This document shows, piece by piece, positions 1-8,071 of a DNA stretch of 64,000 bases (position 1 is the stretch's first letter; every line of letters begins with the position of its first letter). A program made the translations under genes and the position numbers. The notes under the pieces were generated by a model, which was not told the DNA's origin, did no database searches, and saw only the letters and a list, made by a program, of their open reading frames with translations. Origin of the DNA: Mesorhizobium sp. M1D.F.Ca.ET.043.01.1.1 (GTDB taxonomy: Bacteria > Pseudomonadota > Alphaproteobacteria > Rhizobiales > Rhizobiaceae); the NCBI RefSeq assembly GCF_003952385.1, contig NZ_CP034444.1, forward strand, positions 3,348,001 to 3,412,000, written 5' to 3'.

Positions 1-1879
1 TCAGGCCGACATCGTTGATATCGGGCACCTTCGAGCAGCCGACGCCCTGGTCGATCCAGCGCACGACATAGCCGAGGATGCCCTGCGAATTGTTGTCGAG
101 CTCGCGCTGGATCTCGTCCGGCGTCCAGTTCGGCCGCACCGCGACCGGCACGGACAGGATGTCGTCGAGCTTCGCCTTCGGCCGGCTCTTCAGCGCCGCC
201 TGCACGGCTTGCACGTCGACCTTGTGGTAGTGCGTGGCGTGCAAGGTCGCCGCCGTCGGCGACGGCACCCAGGCGGTGTTGGCGCCGGCCTTCGGATGGG
301 CGATCTTCTGCTCGAGCATGGCCGCCATCAAATCGGGCATCGCCCACATGCCCTTGCCGATCTGGGCATGGCCGGCAAGCCCGCATTCGAGCCCGATATC
401 GACGTTCCAGGCCTCGTAGGCGGAAATCCACGCGGCCTGCTTCATGTCGCCCTTGCGGATCATCGGACCGGCTTCCATCGAGGTGTGGATCTCGTCGCCG
501 GTGCGGTCGAGGAAGCCGGTGTTGATGAACACCACGCGCTCGCGTGCAGCGCGGATCGCCTCCTTGAGGTTGACGGTGGTGCGCCGTTCCTCGTCCATGA
601 TGCCCATTTTGATGGTGTTTTTCGGCATGCCGAGCAGCGCTTCGACGCGGTCGAAGATCTCGATCGCGAAGGCGACTTCCTCCGGCCCGTGCATCTTGGG
701 TTTCACCACATACATCGAGCCGGCGCGGGAGTTGGCGCGGCGGCCGTTTTCGCCGACATCGTGCAGCGCGATCAGCGCGGTGAGCGCGGCATCCATGATG
801 CCTTCCGGCACCTCGTGGCCGTCGCGGTCGGTTATCGCCGGATTGGTCATCAGGTGGCCGACGTTACGCACCAGCATCAGCGAACGTCCAGGCAAAAGCA
901 GCTGGCCGCCATTCGGCGCCGTGTAGCGGCGGTCCGGGTTGAGCGTGCGGACAAAACTGTTGCCGCCCTTGGTGATCTCTTCGGCGAGATCGCCCTTCAT
1001 CAGGCCGAGCCAGTTGCGGTAGACGACGACCTTGTCCTGCGCATCCACGGCGGCGACCGAATCCTCGCAGTCCTGGATGGTGGTCAGGGCGGCCTCGAGC
1101 ACGACATCGGCGATGCCGGCCGCATCGGTCTTGCCGATCCCGCTGGCGCGGTCGATCACGATCTCGATATGCAGGCCGTTCTTCACCAAAAGCACGGCCT
1201 CCGGCGTGGCGGCATCGCCGCGATAGCCGACGAACTGTTTCGGGTCGGCAAGCGTGGTGGCGCCGGCGCCCTCGCCCACTTTCAGCGCCCCGTTCGCCAC
1301 CGAGAGCCCGTTGACGCCGGCCCATTTGCCGGAGGTCAGCGGCGCCGACTGGTCGAGGAAATCCCTCGCCCAGGCGATGACCCTGGCGCCGCGCGCCGGA
1401 TTGAAACCCTTGCCCTTCTCGGCGCCGCCGGTCTCGGGAATGGCGTCGGTGCCGTAGAGCGCGTCGTAGAGCGAGCCCCAGCGGGCATTGGCGGCGTTGA
1501 GCGCATAGCGCGCGTTCATCACCGGCACCACGAGCTGCGGCCCGGCGACAACCGCGATCTCGGGATCGACATTTTCGGTCGAGACGCTGAAGGCCGGACC
1601 CTCGGGCACCAGATAGCCGATCTCCTTCAGGAAGCTCTTGTAGCCCTCCATGTCGACCGGCGCGCCGTTCTGGCGATACCAGCCGTCGAGCTTTTCCTGC
1701 ATGGCATCGCGTTTGGCGAGCAGCGCCCGGTTCTTCGGCGCGAGGTCGTGGACGATGGCGGAAAAGCCGGTCCAGAACTGTTCCGGGTCGATGCCGGTGC
1801 CGACCGCTGCCTCCTCGGCCACGAAGTCATGGAGCTCCCGGGCGATCTGCAACCCGGCGATCTCGATGCGGTCGGTCAT
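1..1879 (-). CDS. glcB: Malate synthase G, C-terminus beyond the left edge
   Basis: Condenses acetyl-CoA with glyoxylate to malate in the cytosol, serving growth on C2 compounds and glycolate. Translated on the reverse strand the frame opens at 1879 with [20 protein letters not shown] and stays open to base 1, giving about 626 of the roughly 720 residues usual for isoform G. Recognisable stretches are [46 protein letters not shown] and [17 protein letters not shown], all typical of the single-chain G isoform rather than the shorter A isoform. It stands alone; the next reverse-strand gene ends 255 bases upstream, with a palindromic repeat between them. The identification is firm. Confidence 0.96.
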   Translation of the reverse strand, partial: MTDRIEIAGLQIARELHDFVAEEAAVGTGIDPEQFWTGFSAIVHDLAPKNRALLAKRDAMQEKLDGWYRQNGAPVDMEGYKSFLKEIGYLVPEGPAFSVSTENVDPEIAVVAGPQLVVPVMNARYALNAANARWGSLYDALYGTDAIPETGGAEKGKGFNPARGARVIAWARDFLDQSAPLTSGKWAGVNGLSVANGALKVGEGAGATTLADPKQFVGYRGDAATPEAVLLVKNGLHIEIVIDRASGIGKTDAAGIADVVLEAALTTIQDCEDSVAAVDAQDKVVVYRNWLGLMKGDLAEEITKGGNSFVRTLNPDRRYTAPNGGQLLLPGRSLMLVRNVGHLMTNPAITDRDGHEVPEGIMDAALTALIALHDVGENGRRANSRAGSMYVVKPKMHGPEEVAFAIEIFDRVEALLGMPKNTIKMGIMDEERRTTVNLKEAIRAARERVVFINTGFLDRTGDEIHTSMEAGPMIRKGDMKQAAWISAYEAWNVDIGLECGLAGHAQIGKGMWAMPDLMAAMLEQKIAHPKAGANTAWVPSPTAATLHATHYHKVDVQAVQAALKSRPKAKLDDILSVPVAVRPNWTPDEIQRELDNNSQGILGYVVRWIDQGVGCSKVPDINDVGL

Positions 1880-1984
1880 CAGGGCTTCTCCAACTGGTAG
1901 GCTTTGGCCTTGCTAGCGGGGGCCTTTGGCATGTTTGGGGTTGCGGGGTCAATTCGGCTTAGGGTGAAGGATGGCGCCCGCTTT

Positions 1985-2128
1985 CCCTTCTCCCCTTGTG
2001 GGAGAAGGTGGATCGGCGCGCAAGCGCCGAGACGGATGAGGGGTGTTCCGGCGGAGTGAGACGCTGGCTTTCCCTGGAACACCCCTCATCCGTCGCCGTC
2101 GGCGACACCTTCTCCCACAAGGGGGAGG
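1985..2128. repeat. Palindromic repeat family A, complete copy
   Basis: Two inverted halves. Each half has an outer hairpin (CTTCTCCC/GGGAGAAG around CTTGT), an inner GC hairpin, then CGGATGAGGGGTGTTCC. The left inner stem is TCGGCGC/GCGCCGA; the right one is TCGCC/GGCGA, so the two halves differ in sequence but both pair. It lies between glcB and the hydantoinase gene. Confidence 0.85.
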
Positions 2129-2134
2129 CTGCGC

Positions 2135-4171
2135 TCACACCGCAATCCGCGGCCTGCCCGAGGCCACCGCCACCACATGCGCCTCGATGAACATGCGCTG
2201 TCCCTCGATGGTCGAGACCTTGAACTCGGTGGCGACGTCGATCTCGGCGCTGTCGGTGCCGGCATCCTTGGCGCGCTCCGCCGCGATCGCCCGCACATCG
2301 GCTTCGGCTGCCGCGATGGCCTTCGCCTCGTCGGTGAAGTCGCGCACCGTCTGCCCCGAGGCGAGGCGGAACAGCCCTTCCTTGGGCTGGCTGACGCGGG
2401 CTTCGGCCGAGACGCGCACCTGGCCGACGACGGCGCCGAGCGCATTGGCGACGTCGGTATCCTCCGGCACGATGCAGCCATTGCCGACCAGCGCGGCCAG
2501 GCCGGCGTAATGCAGCGGCGCCGAGGCGCCGAGGCCGATGACCGGGCGGTCGAGCGCGACGGTGAGCCGGGCGATGCCGGGATGGGCGTCGACCGCGCGC
2601 TGCACCAGCGCATGGGCGACGGTTGCGGCGCCGTCCAGCCCGTCCTCGGCGAAGGCGGTTTCGAGGATATATTCGGCCGACCAGCGGGTCAGCGTGACCA
2701 GCACGCGCGCGGCGAGCACCTCCGGCGTCGCGGCGATCGCCTGGCCGCGGCCGTCGCGCCGGCGGGAGAACAGCTCGGCGCCGAGGCGCGCGGCGGCGGG
2801 GTCCCAATTGGCCTGCTTGCCGAGCACATGGGCGGCGTCCGACGGCGTGAAGCCGCAGATATGCACGAGGCCCCGCGCCACCAGCCGGTTCAGCGTGGCG
2901 TTCTGGGCATTGGAAGTGAGCAGCCGGTCGAGCGCCAGCGGCACCGCGCCGATCGCCTCGTAGAGCTTCGCTTCCGGCGCGGTCAGCCCCGCGGCGAGGC
3001 GGTCCGGCACGCCGGTGCGCACGGCGAAGCGCCCGTCCATGCGGCCGGGATTCGGCGCGCGGAGCTGTCTTTCCAGTTCGACAATTACCGCCTCGCCATG
3101 CACCAGGCCGGCCAGCGCCAGCGGCACCAGGCGGCGGGGTCCGAGCAGGATCTCCGGATCGAGCGCGCCGTCCTCCAGCGCCACTTCGGAATCGCCGCCG
3201 AGGCCGAAGGTGCGCATGGCGACAGCTTCCACCATGGTGCGGAAGCCGCCGACGGTGGCGCCTTCCGGATCGAGCCTAGGCCGGCCGCTATCGAGCACGG
3301 CGACATCGGTGGTGGTGCCGCCGATGTCCGAGACCATGGCGTCGTCGAGCCCGGTCATGTGGCGGGCGCCGACAAGGCTGGCGGCCGGGCCTGACAAAAT
3401 GGTCTCGATCGGCCGCTGGCGGGCGAAGGCCGCCGACACCAGCGCGCCGTCGCCGCGCACCACCATCAGGGGCGCCGCGATGCCGCGCTGACCAAGAAAG
3501 CCTTCGGTCGCCGCCACCAGCCGGTCGATCATCGAGATCAGCCGGGCGTTGAGCAAAGTGGTGAGCGCGCGGCGCGGGCCGCCGAGCTTGGCCGACAATT
3601 CGTGGCTGGCGGTGACCGGCAGGCCGGTCTTTTCGCGGATCAGGTCGCGGGCCGCGAGCTCATGCGCCGGGTTGCGGGTGGCGAAGTAGGCGCAGACGGC
3701 GAAGCCCGACACCGAACGTCCAAGCTCCGGGAGTGCTGCCTCGAGGCCGGAGAGATCGAGCTTGGCGGCATTGCCGTGCACGTCATGGCCACCGGGGCAG
3801 AACACCACCGGATCGGTGCCGAGCGCCGTCTTCAGCCCGTCGCGGGCAAGGTCGGCCTCGGAAAAGCCGATCATGACCAGCGCCACGCGCCCGCCCTGGC
3901 CCTCGACCAGCGCGTTCGTGGCCAAAGTGGTCGACATCGACACCAGCTTGATCGCGGCCGGATTGGTCCCGGCCTTTTCCAGCACGGCATCGACCGCGCC
4001 GGAAATGCCGACGGCGAGATCGTGGCGCGTGGTCAGCGCCTTGGCCTTGGCCAGCACCTTGCCCTTGTTCGGCGTATCGAGGGGGCCGCCTTCCTCCGAC
4101 CACAGCACGGCATCGGTGTAGGTGCCGCCGGTGTCGATGCCGAGGAAGAGGGGGGTGGGCTTGGCGGTCAT
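2135..4171 (-). CDS. Hydantoinase/oxoprolinase family protein (HyuA-like)
   Basis: A 678-residue protein of the HyuA/N-methylhydantoinase A family, ATP-dependent enzymes opening five-membered cyclic amides. The N-terminal phosphate-binding motif LGIDTGGTYTDAVL is at about residues 9-22 and the second actin-fold motif SDIGGTTTDVAVLD is near 280. The length fits an A subunit acting without a fused HyuB domain, and no hyuB lies next to it, so the substrate cannot be named. The start at 4171 (MTAKPTPLF) directly precedes the first beta strand of the fold. It appears to be monocistronic: repeats flank it on both sides. Confidence 0.88.
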   Translation of the reverse strand: MTAKPTPLFLGIDTGGTYTDAVLWSEEGGPLDTPNKGKVLAKAKALTTRHDLAVGISGAVDAVLEKAGTNPAAIKLVSMSTTLATNALVEGQGGRVALVMIGFSEADLARDGLKTALGTDPVVFCPGGHDVHGNAAKLDLSGLEAALPELGRSVSGFAVCAYFATRNPAHELAARDLIREKTGLPVTASHELSAKLGGPRRALTTLLNARLISMIDRLVAATEGFLGQRGIAAPLMVVRGDGALVSAAFARQRPIETILSGPAASLVGARHMTGLDDAMVSDIGGTTTDVAVLDSGRPRLDPEGATVGGFRTMVEAVAMRTFGLGGDSEVALEDGALDPEILLGPRRLVPLALAGLVHGEAVIVELERQLRAPNPGRMDGRFAVRTGVPDRLAAGLTAPEAKLYEAIGAVPLALDRLLTSNAQNATLNRLVARGLVHICGFTPSDAAHVLGKQANWDPAAARLGAELFSRRRDGRGQAIAATPEVLAARVLVTLTRWSAEYILETAFAEDGLDGAATVAHALVQRAVDAHPGIARLTVALDRPVIGLGASAPLHYAGLAALVGNGCIVPEDTDVANALGAVVGQVRVSAEARVSQPKEGLFRLASGQTVRDFTDEAKAIAAAEADVRAIAAERAKDAGTDSAEIDVATEFKVSTIEGQRMFIEAHVVAVASGRPRIAV

Positions 4172-4274
4172 TTTTGAAGGCAGTCCGGGGTCGAGGGCTT
4201 TGTTACGAAGCCCTTAGCCGATACGGGGTTGCGGATAAAGACGGGAGAGATGGGCCAAGGGAGGTGGAGAGCGT

Positions 4275-4323
4275 GATCTCCCCCCTCGTGGGGGAGATGG
4301 CCGGCAGGCCAGAGGGGGGCGCT
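4275..4323. repeat. Palindromic repeat family B, single half
   Basis: ATCTCCCCCCTCGTGGGGGA forms the first hairpin, GGCCGGCAGGCC the second, followed by AGAGGGGGGCGC. This is the same two-hairpin-plus-tail layout as family A but with different sequence. Related halves occur at 43689-43848. Confidence 0.75.
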
Positions 4324-4342
4324 GTCCCGCCGACCCTCCATT

Positions 4343-4500
4343 CGTCATCCTCTGGCTTGACCCGAGGATCCATGCCGTGAGCTTTGGCGTGGAGTGCAAC
4401 GGTGCGGAATTCTGTAACCGCTGCAACGCCTTAACGTCACGGCATGGATCCTAGGGTCTGCGCGCGTCGCTTCGCTCCTTGCTTCGCCCTAGGATGACGA
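4343..4500. repeat. Palindromic repeat family C, complete copy
   Basis: Long imperfect inverted repeat that opens with CGTCATCC, CTTGACCCGAGGATCCATGC and closes with GGCATGGATCCTAGGGTC and AGGATGACGA. Three relatives occur at 17584-17736, 22202-22358 and 63637-63791. With family B it fills the gap of 369 bases between the hydantoinase start and the CDGSH gene; I see no gene there. Confidence 0.85.
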
Positions 4501-4540
4501 ATTGCGAACGCCGCGTTCCATCGCTAGCCACCGCGACCGC

Positions 4541-5167
4541 CTACCCCACAAACCCCACCCTCTTATGCGACCCATCGCAGAACGGCTTGTTGGCCGAATG
4601 GCCGCAGCGGCACAGAAACACCTTTGTGGTGCGGGCGATGGTGTGGCCGGTGCCGGTGACGATCTCGGCATTGCCTTCGAGCTTCAGCGGACCGTTGGCG
4701 GTGGGCCTCACGTTCAGCGGGCCGTCCGGAGCCTCCAGCGCCTGCGCTTCCTTCAGCGGCGGCTCGCCGGTGGCGGAAAAACCGGCCTTGATGTGGCTGT
4801 TGTCGCAGAACGGCTTGTTCTGCGACAGGCCGCAGCGGCAGAGCGTGGCGCGATGGAAGGTCTCGCCGCCGAGCACGATCTCGGCATGGACCGCGAGCGG
4901 GCCGTTCTCGCGCAGGCGCACGGTGTTGACGACCGGCGGCTTCTCCTGCGGCCCGCCGTCCTTGCGGCTGTAGGTGATGGCGCCCGACGGGCAGTTCTCG
5001 GCCAGTGCCACGACCTTCTCGACGCTTGCCGCATCGGGGTGGATCCATTCGCCCTTGGCATTGGGCACGAAGACATGCGGGTTGCCGAGCACGCAACTGC
5101 GCGAATGGATGCAGCGCCTGCCGCTGAAGGAAACGTCGATCTTCTCGCCTTCGACCGTGCCTGCCAT
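4541..5167 (-). CDS. CDGSH iron-sulfur protein with divergent ferredoxin domain
   Basis: A 208-residue protein. The N-terminus (about 15-70) resembles the divergent single-cluster ferredoxin domain (CIHSRSCVLGNPHVF, then ENCPSGAITY). Two CDGSH-type zinc-finger-like domains follow: CRCGLSQNKPFCDNSH near residue 110 and CRCGHSANKPFCDGSH near 188. In this family three Cys and one His ligate a 2Fe-2S cluster, as in mitoNEET; both copies keep all four ligands although the first reads CDNSH. Probably a cytosolic redox or cluster-carrying protein; its partner is unknown. It stands alone between repeats. Confidence 0.9.
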   Translation of the reverse strand: MAGTVEGEKIDVSFSGRRCIHSRSCVLGNPHVFVPNAKGEWIHPDAASVEKVVALAENCPSGAITYSRKDGGPQEKPPVVNTVRLRENGPLAVHAEIVLGGETFHRATLCRCGLSQNKPFCDNSHIKAGFSATGEPPLKEAQALEAPDGPLNVRPTANGPLKLEGNAEIVTGTGHTIARTTKVFLCRCGHSANKPFCDGSHKRVGFVG

Positions 5168-5238
5168 TTGAGTGGGGTCTCCTGTTGGGTGGAGACGAGG
5201 CTAGGGCGGCGGTGGGAAAGGCGTCAAGCTGGGCTTCT

Positions 5239-5810
5239 CCTTCTCCCCCTGTGGGAGAAGGTGGCTCGGCGCGCAGCGCCGAGACGGATGAGGGGTGCTC
5301 CAGCCTGGCAAGGACGCGTGTGCACCGTTACCGCCAGGGCTGCAAGCTCTCATCCCGCACATAGGCAATGATGGTATCGCACACCGCATCCAGCTCTTTC
5401 AGAACGTCGTCGTTCCAGAACCGGAGCACGCGAAAACCCCTCGCCTTCAGTTCGGCGTCGCGTTCCTGGTCATGGCGCGACTCGGCATGCTGGCTGCCGT
5501 CGATTTCGACGATGAGCCGAGCCTCGGCACAGACAAAGTCGGCCACGTATCGGCCCATCGGCACCTGACGCCGGACCTTGATGTTGTCCAGACGGCGGCC
5601 GCGCAGCTCCTGCCACAGACGGTCTTCCGCCTCCGTCGGCTCGCGATGCATAGCGCGAGCAAAGTTCCGTTTGGCTGGGGCGACGGGTTGGTGCGGCATG
5701 GTGGGGATTGGACACTCCTGGCGATTACTCAAACATCCGGCGCCTCACTCCGCTGGAGCACCCCTCATCCGGCCGCTTCGCGGCCACCTTCTCCCACAAG
5801 GGGAGAAGGA
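5239..5810. repeat. Family A palindrome whose arms enclose the DUF559 gene
   Basis: The left half (5239-5312) carries the outer hairpin, inner stem TCGGCGC/GCGCCGA and GACGGATGAGGGGTGCTCCAG. The right half (5736-5810) is its inverse, with CGCCTCACTCCGCTGGAGCA, CCCCTCATCC, inner stem GGCCGC/GCGGCC and the outer hairpin. In ordinary copies the halves sit 15 to 70 bases apart; here about 420 bases containing one complete coding sequence lie between them. Confidence 0.8.
5328..5699 (-). CDS. DUF559 domain protein, Vsr-like endonuclease fold
   Basis: A 123-residue protein of the DUF559 family, related to very-short-patch-repair and restriction endonucleases. The core YVADFVCAEARLIVEIDGSQ (about 55-75), then DQERDAELKARGFRVLRFWN and a C-terminal helix, match the PD-(D/E)XK pattern, with the Asp of ADF and the Glu of VEIDG as likely metal ligands. 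I chose the ATG at 5699; a TTG at 5732 would add 11 residues, and AGGAG lies between the two. The gene is exactly contained between the inverted halves of a family A repeat. Its biological role is unproven. Confidence 0.85.
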   Translation of the reverse strand: MPHQPVAPAKRNFARAMHREPTEAEDRLWQELRGRRLDNIKVRRQVPMGRYVADFVCAEARLIVEIDGSQHAESRHDQERDAELKARGFRVLRFWNDDVLKELDAVCDTIIAYVRDESLQPWR

Positions 5811-5822
5811 GAGGGCGCCACC

Positions 5823-6194
5823 TCACTCCTCCAGGTTGATCTCCTCGGTCTGGCCGCCGCTGCAGGTGTAGCAGCAGTCCTCGCAGGTTTCCTTGTTGTT
5901 GGGGCCGACGCCCCAATAGGTCTCCTCGTCGCCGTCGACCCAGGCGCCGTAGCAGATCTTCTCGCCCTCCTCGCAGGAGATCGGCAGCTCCTTGGTCTCG
6001 CCGTCGTCGAGATAGAAATCCTTGCCGTTGCCCGGCCAGACATAGTCGCGGTCCTGGCTGTAAAGCTCGACGCGCATGGCGTTGGGGTGGCTGTTCCTGA
6101 TCTGGAAGGTGACGTCGCCGGCATGAGCGGCGGGCGTGAGCAGGACGGCAAGCGAGAGCGCGGCGGCGACGCGGCGCGCGATGGTGATGGACAT
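5823..6194 (-). CDS. Small secreted Cys-rich protein, paralogue 1
   Basis: 123 residues with a signal peptide (MSITIARRVAAALSLAVL, cleavage probably after AAHA), so exported. The mature part carries WPGNGKDFYLDDGETKELPI, then CEEGEKICYGAWVDGD and a cluster GVGPNNKETCEDCCYTC, giving six cysteines that could form disulfides or bind metal. I do not recognise a named family. The product of 7519-7866 is a clear paralogue, with the IS element between them. The ATG at 6194 was chosen because it begins the signal peptide and has GGGGG seven bases upstream; the frame extends further but without signal character. Confidence 0.8.
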   Translation of the reverse strand: MSITIARRVAAALSLAVLLTPAAHAGDVTFQIRNSHPNAMRVELYSQDRDYVWPGNGKDFYLDDGETKELPISCEEGEKICYGAWVDGDEETYWGVGPNNKETCEDCCYTCSGGQTEEINLEE

Positions 6195-6309
6195 GGAAGA
6201 CCCCCGAGGTCGAATCGGCCCCCACGGCCGATTGCGGGATGATGGCATGGCGCGAGCCGATGCCAAGGGGTGGCGACAAAAATAGCTGACTGAATTTGCG
6301 GGAACGGAG

Positions 6310-6353
6310 GCCCCTCATCCGGCCGCTTCGCGGCCACCTTCTCCCACAAGGGG
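6310..6353. repeat. Family A right half interrupted by the IS element
   Basis: CCCCTCATCC, inner stem GGCCGC/GCGGCC and the outer CTTCTCCCACAAGGGG are present, then the IS begins. The missing end (CCCACAAGGGGAGAAGG) resumes at 7489-7508 on the far side of the IS. No left half is seen. Confidence 0.8.
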
Positions 6354-7488
6354 CCTGTTGCATAATTGGCTGGTTGTGATTCTCTGAGTTGGAACTCGGA
6401 GGGAATCGCGATGGCGGTGAAGCGGACGGGTCAGTTGAGCCTGGCGGAAGCATTTCTGGGCCAGAAGCTTGCTGGTGGATCCTCGCCGCTCGATCGGCTG
6501 TCCGGTCTGGTGAAGTGGTATCGCTTCGAGAAGGTGCTCAACCCGCTACGCGATGGCGGCCCGGGACGTGCGGCTTGGCCTCCGCTGGTTCTGTTCAAAG
6601 CACTGCTGCTGCAATCGCTCTATGGGCTATCGGATCGCGAACTCGAGGAAGCGCTGGGCGACCGGCTGTCGTTCCGGCGCTTTGTCGGGCTTGGCCTTGA
6701 GGAGAGCATTCCCGATCACTCAGTGCTGTCGCGCTTCCGCAACCTGCTTGTCGGCGAAGGGCTGATGGAAAGGCTGTTTGGCGAACTGGATCGGCAGTTG
6801 GAGAAGGTCGGCGTAATCCTGAAGCGCGGCACGATGCTGGATGCGACGCTGATCGATGCGGTCTCGGCGCCGCCGACAGCCGAGCGGCCCTCGAAGGATG
6901 CTGATGCCCGTCCCGTGCGGCGGGGCAAGGGCGGCTTTACCTTCGGCTACAAGGCCCATGTTGGGGTCGACGAGGGCTCTGGTCTGATCCGCACGGTGAT
7001 CACCACGCCGGCCAACGTCAACGACACGGTAATGGCCGATCACTTGATCCGAGGCGACGAGAAGACGGTGTGGGCGGATGCCGCCTATGACACGCATGCC
7101 CGGCGTGCTCGGCTCAAGGCCGAGGGCAGGAAGCCGCGCATTGCCCGCCGCCCCAATAAGCACCATTCGCTGCCCGAGCGGCTCAAGCGCTACAATCGCC
7201 TGATCGCACGACGGCGGGCGGCGGTGGAGACGACCTTCGCCACGCTCAAGAACCGCATGAAACTGACCACAATCCGCTATGTCGGATTGGCCAAGGCCGC
7301 AGCCCAGGTGACACTTGCCGCGATCGCTTTCAACATGCGCCGATGGGCGGCAATCACAGGATAGGTGCGCCTAGCATCCAGCCTAAGGCCGCCCGCCACC
7401 ATCAAACTCCACCCCAAAAGCCAAAAATGAGCGAGACCTCACGGGCCAAACCGCCTCGCGGGTCTGTTCGCGCTAACTGCGCAACAGG
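6354..7488 (+). mobile_element. IS5-family insertion sequence, about 1.14 kb
   Basis: Terminal inverted repeats begin CCTGTTGC at 6354 and end GCAACAGG at 7488; with mismatches the similarity runs about 17 bases inward. CCCACAAGGGG lies on both sides (6343-6353 and 7489-7499). Because the target is itself palindromic, the split is ambiguous: 8-base ends with an 11-base duplication, or 11-base ends (GGGCCTGTTGC) with a 5-base duplication. One intact transposase gene fills the element. Confidence 0.88.
6411..7364 (+). CDS. IS5-family transposase
   Basis: 317 residues, uninterrupted DDE transposase. The first Asp lies in GTMLDATLIDA, the second in VWADAAYD, and the Glu in RRAAVETTFATLKNRMKL, with the Y(2)R(3)E(6)K-like spacing of the IS4/IS5 superfamily. 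The N-terminal DUF772-like segment (LFKALLLQSLYGLSDRELEE) is also typical. ATG 6411 follows GGAGGGAATCGCG. The gene is read from a frame that also opens earlier, but those residues lack family similarity. Intact ends and frame mean the copy could be active. Confidence 0.93.
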   Translation: MAVKRTGQLSLAEAFLGQKLAGGSSPLDRLSGLVKWYRFEKVLNPLRDGGPGRAAWPPLVLFKALLLQSLYGLSDRELEEALGDRLSFRRFVGLGLEESIPDHSVLSRFRNLLVGEGLMERLFGELDRQLEKVGVILKRGTMLDATLIDAVSAPPTAERPSKDADARPVRRGKGGFTFGYKAHVGVDEGSGLIRTVITTPANVNDTVMADHLIRGDEKTVWADAAYDTHARRARLKAEGRKPRIARRPNKHHSLPERLKRYNRLIARRRAAVETTFATLKNRMKLTTIRYVGLAKAAAQVTLAAIAFNMRRWAAITG

Positions 7489-7518
7489 CCCACAAGGGGA
7501 GAAGGGAGAAGCGCCGCG

Positions 7519-7866
7519 CTACTCCGCCAGATCGACCGTCTCGGTCGAGTGCTCCACGCAGATGAAGCAGCAGGTGTCGCAGGCGCGGTCGTTGTCGGGG
7601 CCGACGCCGGCGGTGACGGAATCGTCGCCATTCACCCAGGCGCCCCAGCAGATGTGCTCGCCATTGTCGCAGGAGATCGGCACGGATTTCTTCGCCCCCG
7701 GACGGATGAGGAACACCTTGTCGCCGCCCGGCCAGACTTTTTCGCTGTCGCGGCTGAAGAGTTCCAGCGCCACGCCGTCCGAGCGCTGGTTGCGGACGAA
7801 GACGGACATGTCGGCGGCGAAGGCCGGCGTGGAAAGCAGAAGGGCGGCGAGCAGAGCGCGAATCAT
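7519..7866 (-). CDS. Small secreted Cys-rich protein, paralogue 2
   Basis: 115 residues with signal peptide MIRALLAALLLSTPAFAA. The mature part mirrors paralogue 1: VRNQRSDGVALELFSRDSEK, WPGGDKVFLIRPGAKKSVPI, then CDNGEHICWGAWVNGDD and GVGPDNDRACDTCCFIC. The shared pattern is C-x-x-G-E-x-I-C-x-G-A-W-V and GVGPxN with a C-x-x-C-C-x-x-C end. Divergence is high, so the duplication is old. The start at 7866 was chosen for the signal peptide; the family A repeat lies just upstream. Function unknown; periplasmic or surface location is inferred. Confidence 0.8.
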   Translation of the reverse strand: MIRALLAALLLSTPAFAADMSVFVRNQRSDGVALELFSRDSEKVWPGGDKVFLIRPGAKKSVPISCDNGEHICWGAWVNGDDSVTAGVGPDNDRACDTCCFICVEHSTETVDLAE

Positions 7867-7918
7867 GGCAAGGTTCCCGGAGGGAGTAGAGCACGGGCGG
7901 AGAAGCCGCGCGACCTCC

Positions 7919-8067
7919 CCTTCTCCCCTTGTGGGAGAAGGTGGCCGAGCGAAGCTCGGACGGATGAGGGGTGCTCCAGGGGAAGCCAGCGTCTCACTTT
8001 GCTGGAACACCCCTCATCCGTCTCGGCGCTGCGCGCCGAGCCACCTTCCCCCACAAGGGGGGAAGGA
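7919..8067. repeat. Palindromic repeat family A, complete copy
   Basis: The left inner stem is CCGAGC/GCTCGG (loop GAA), the right one TCGGCGC/GCGCCGA. The halves are joined by GAAGCCAGCGTCTCACTTTG. It lies between paralogue 2 and the STM3941-like gene. Confidence 0.85.
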
Positions 8068-8071
8068 AGAA

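Noticed and set aside
209..1900. Forward-strand open frame of 563 codons at the left end
   Set aside because: Antisense image of malate synthase G, whose conserved motifs are on the reverse strand.
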